Assembly (NCBI GenBank): GCA_023434015.1
Contig: JAEYTM010000097.1
Location: forward strand, 1 to 6,064
Source: Pseudomonadota bacterium
GTDB lineage: Bacteria > Pseudomonadota > Alphaproteobacteria > Caulobacterales > Caulobacteraceae
Direction of reading: 5' to 3'
DNA: 6,064 bases
The position numbers and the translations under genes are program-made. This document shows, one piece after another, positions 5,340-6,064 of the stretch; position 1 is the first letter of the stretch, and every line of letters begins with the position of its first letter. The notes under the pieces were generated by a model. It saw nothing but the letters and a program-made list of their open reading frames with translations, was not told the origin of the DNA and ran no database searches.

Positions 5340-6064
5340 ATGACGGCCCAGCCTTCGGCGTATTCCAGGATTCCAGCCGCGGTGGTTCTCGCCGCGGCGG
5401 TGGGATTCGGGGGACAGGCCGCGGCGCAGCCGGGGAGCCTGCGCGAGGGCCTGTTCGGCCGGCCGCCGGCCGACGGGCGGGCGATGGCTCCGCCGCCGGT
5501 GGCCCGCTACGTCTCCGAGACCGGCGACGTCTTCATCCTCGACCGCTCGCAGCCGAAACCGCTGCTGAAGTTCGAACACAGCCCGGAGGTCTGGGTGCTG
5601 CTGCCGCAGCCGGGCCCTCGCGGTGATGTGATCTACAAGAACGACCTGGGCGAGCCCGTGCTGCGCGCCACGCGCCTGGGCGGGGTGACCGTATTCACGG
5701 ACGCGCGGCCGTCGGGCGCGGCGGCGGCCCTGGCCGGCGGCGGCAGTCCCCTTAAGCTCGCGCCCCTGGGACCCCAGGCTCTGCTCGAGCGACTGGCTCA
5801 GGCCAGCGCCCGGGCGAGCCGCGCGGCCCGGCGGCTGATTCCCTTCGACGCCGACGCCACCCCGGCCTCCTCGGCCCTGATCGCCGACGCCGCCATCGTC
5901 GCCAGCGAGGCGGTGGTGCGGCTCACCCGCACGTCCGACGGCCGCCTGGTGCTGGCGCAGCTGCGGCAGGTGCAGTTGATCGAAGGGCGCAAGTCGTCGG
6001 CCGAGCTGTCGCGGGGCACGCTGAAGATCACCGTCGCCCCGGCCCAGGGGGTTTCCGGCCGCCC
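5340..6064 (+). CDS. Probable DUF4908 family exported protein (C-terminus outside window)
   Basis: The frame is open for 241 codons to the window edge. The first 30 residues form a signal peptide: a polar segment with Arg10, a hydrophobic core (IPAAVVLAAAVGF, 11-23), and AAAQ at 27-30 as a likely cleavage region, so the mature protein should be periplasmic or surface-exposed. The conserved-looking core covers RYVSETGDVFILDRS (56-70), LLKFEHSPEVWVLLP (75-89) and GDVIYKNDLGEPVLRATRLGGVTVFT (95-120). I recall this as resembling DUF4908, a Caulobacterales-centred family of unknown function. An Ala/Arg-rich helical stretch (145-165) and a second mixed domain (185-235) follow. Start choice is uncertain: ATG 5340 has GAGGG only 2 nt upstream, while in-frame ATG 5325 adds MPLRV but lacks a ribosome site. 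It lies 55 bp after phaB with no clear terminator, so co-transcription is possible. Function is unknown. Confidence 0.72.
   Translation, partial: MTAQPSAYSRIPAAVVLAAAVGFGGQAAAQPGSLREGLFGRPPADGRAMAPPPVARYVSETGDVFILDRSQPKPLLKFEHSPEVWVLLPQPGPRGDVIYKNDLGEPVLRATRLGGVTVFTDARPSGAAAALAGGGSPLKLAPLGPQALLERLAQASARASRAARRLIPFDADATPASSALIADAAIVASEAVVRLTRTSDGRLVLAQLRQVQLIEGRKSSAELSRGTLKITVAPAQGVSGR

Overview
This is a high-GC window with long antisense open frames, as expected of an alphaproteobacterium. The gene content points to the Caulobacterales (Caulobacter/Phenylobacterium-like): a PhaR-type polyhydroxybutyrate (PHB) regulator divergent from phaA-phaB, a DUF4908-like exported protein just downstream, and lipid-linked-sugar glycosyltransferases nearby. 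The taxonomic call is inference; there is no rRNA or other marker gene.

Layout, left to right. (1) Positions 1-1232, minus strand: an ArnT-like GT39 integral membrane glycosyltransferase whose C-terminus lies outside the window. (2) Positions 1280-2008, plus strand: a soluble family 2 glycosyltransferase of the polyprenyl-phosphate sugar synthase type, divergent from the GT39 gene across only 47 bp. (3) Positions 2012-2086, minus strand: a possible 24-residue single-pass membrane peptide, ending 3 bp from the GT2 stop and preceded by two small hairpins. (4) Positions 2174-2506, minus strand: an unrecognised 110-residue protein, probably co-transcribed with (5) phaR at 2556-3167, minus strand. 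(6) Positions 3168-3335: the divergent phaR/phaA control region. (7) Positions 3336-4511, phaA, and 4562-5284, phaB, plus strand. (8) Positions 5340 to the window end, plus strand: a probable DUF4908 family secreted or periplasmic protein, incomplete at its C-terminus.

How the genes work together. PhaA condenses two acetyl-CoA to acetoacetyl-CoA, and PhaB reduces this with NAD(P)H to (R)-3-hydroxybutyryl-CoA, the substrate of PHB synthase (phaC is not in this window). PhaR is the DNA- and PHB-binding repressor that tunes granule-related genes. The control region contains an exact match to the CTGC-N3-GCAG PhaR operator pattern, placed on the -10 element of a predicted phaR promoter, so autoregulation is likely. 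The GT39/GT2 pair fits attachment of a polyprenyl-phosphate-carried sugar to lipid A or another envelope acceptor at the periplasmic face; it has no evident link to PHB.

Most of the window is ordinary metabolism and envelope biosynthesis. I found no mobile element, CRISPR array, tRNA, rRNA or defence system. The items most worth a second look are the PhaR operator, the tiny membrane ORF, the uncharacterised phaR-linked protein and the DUF4908-like gene downstream of phaB.
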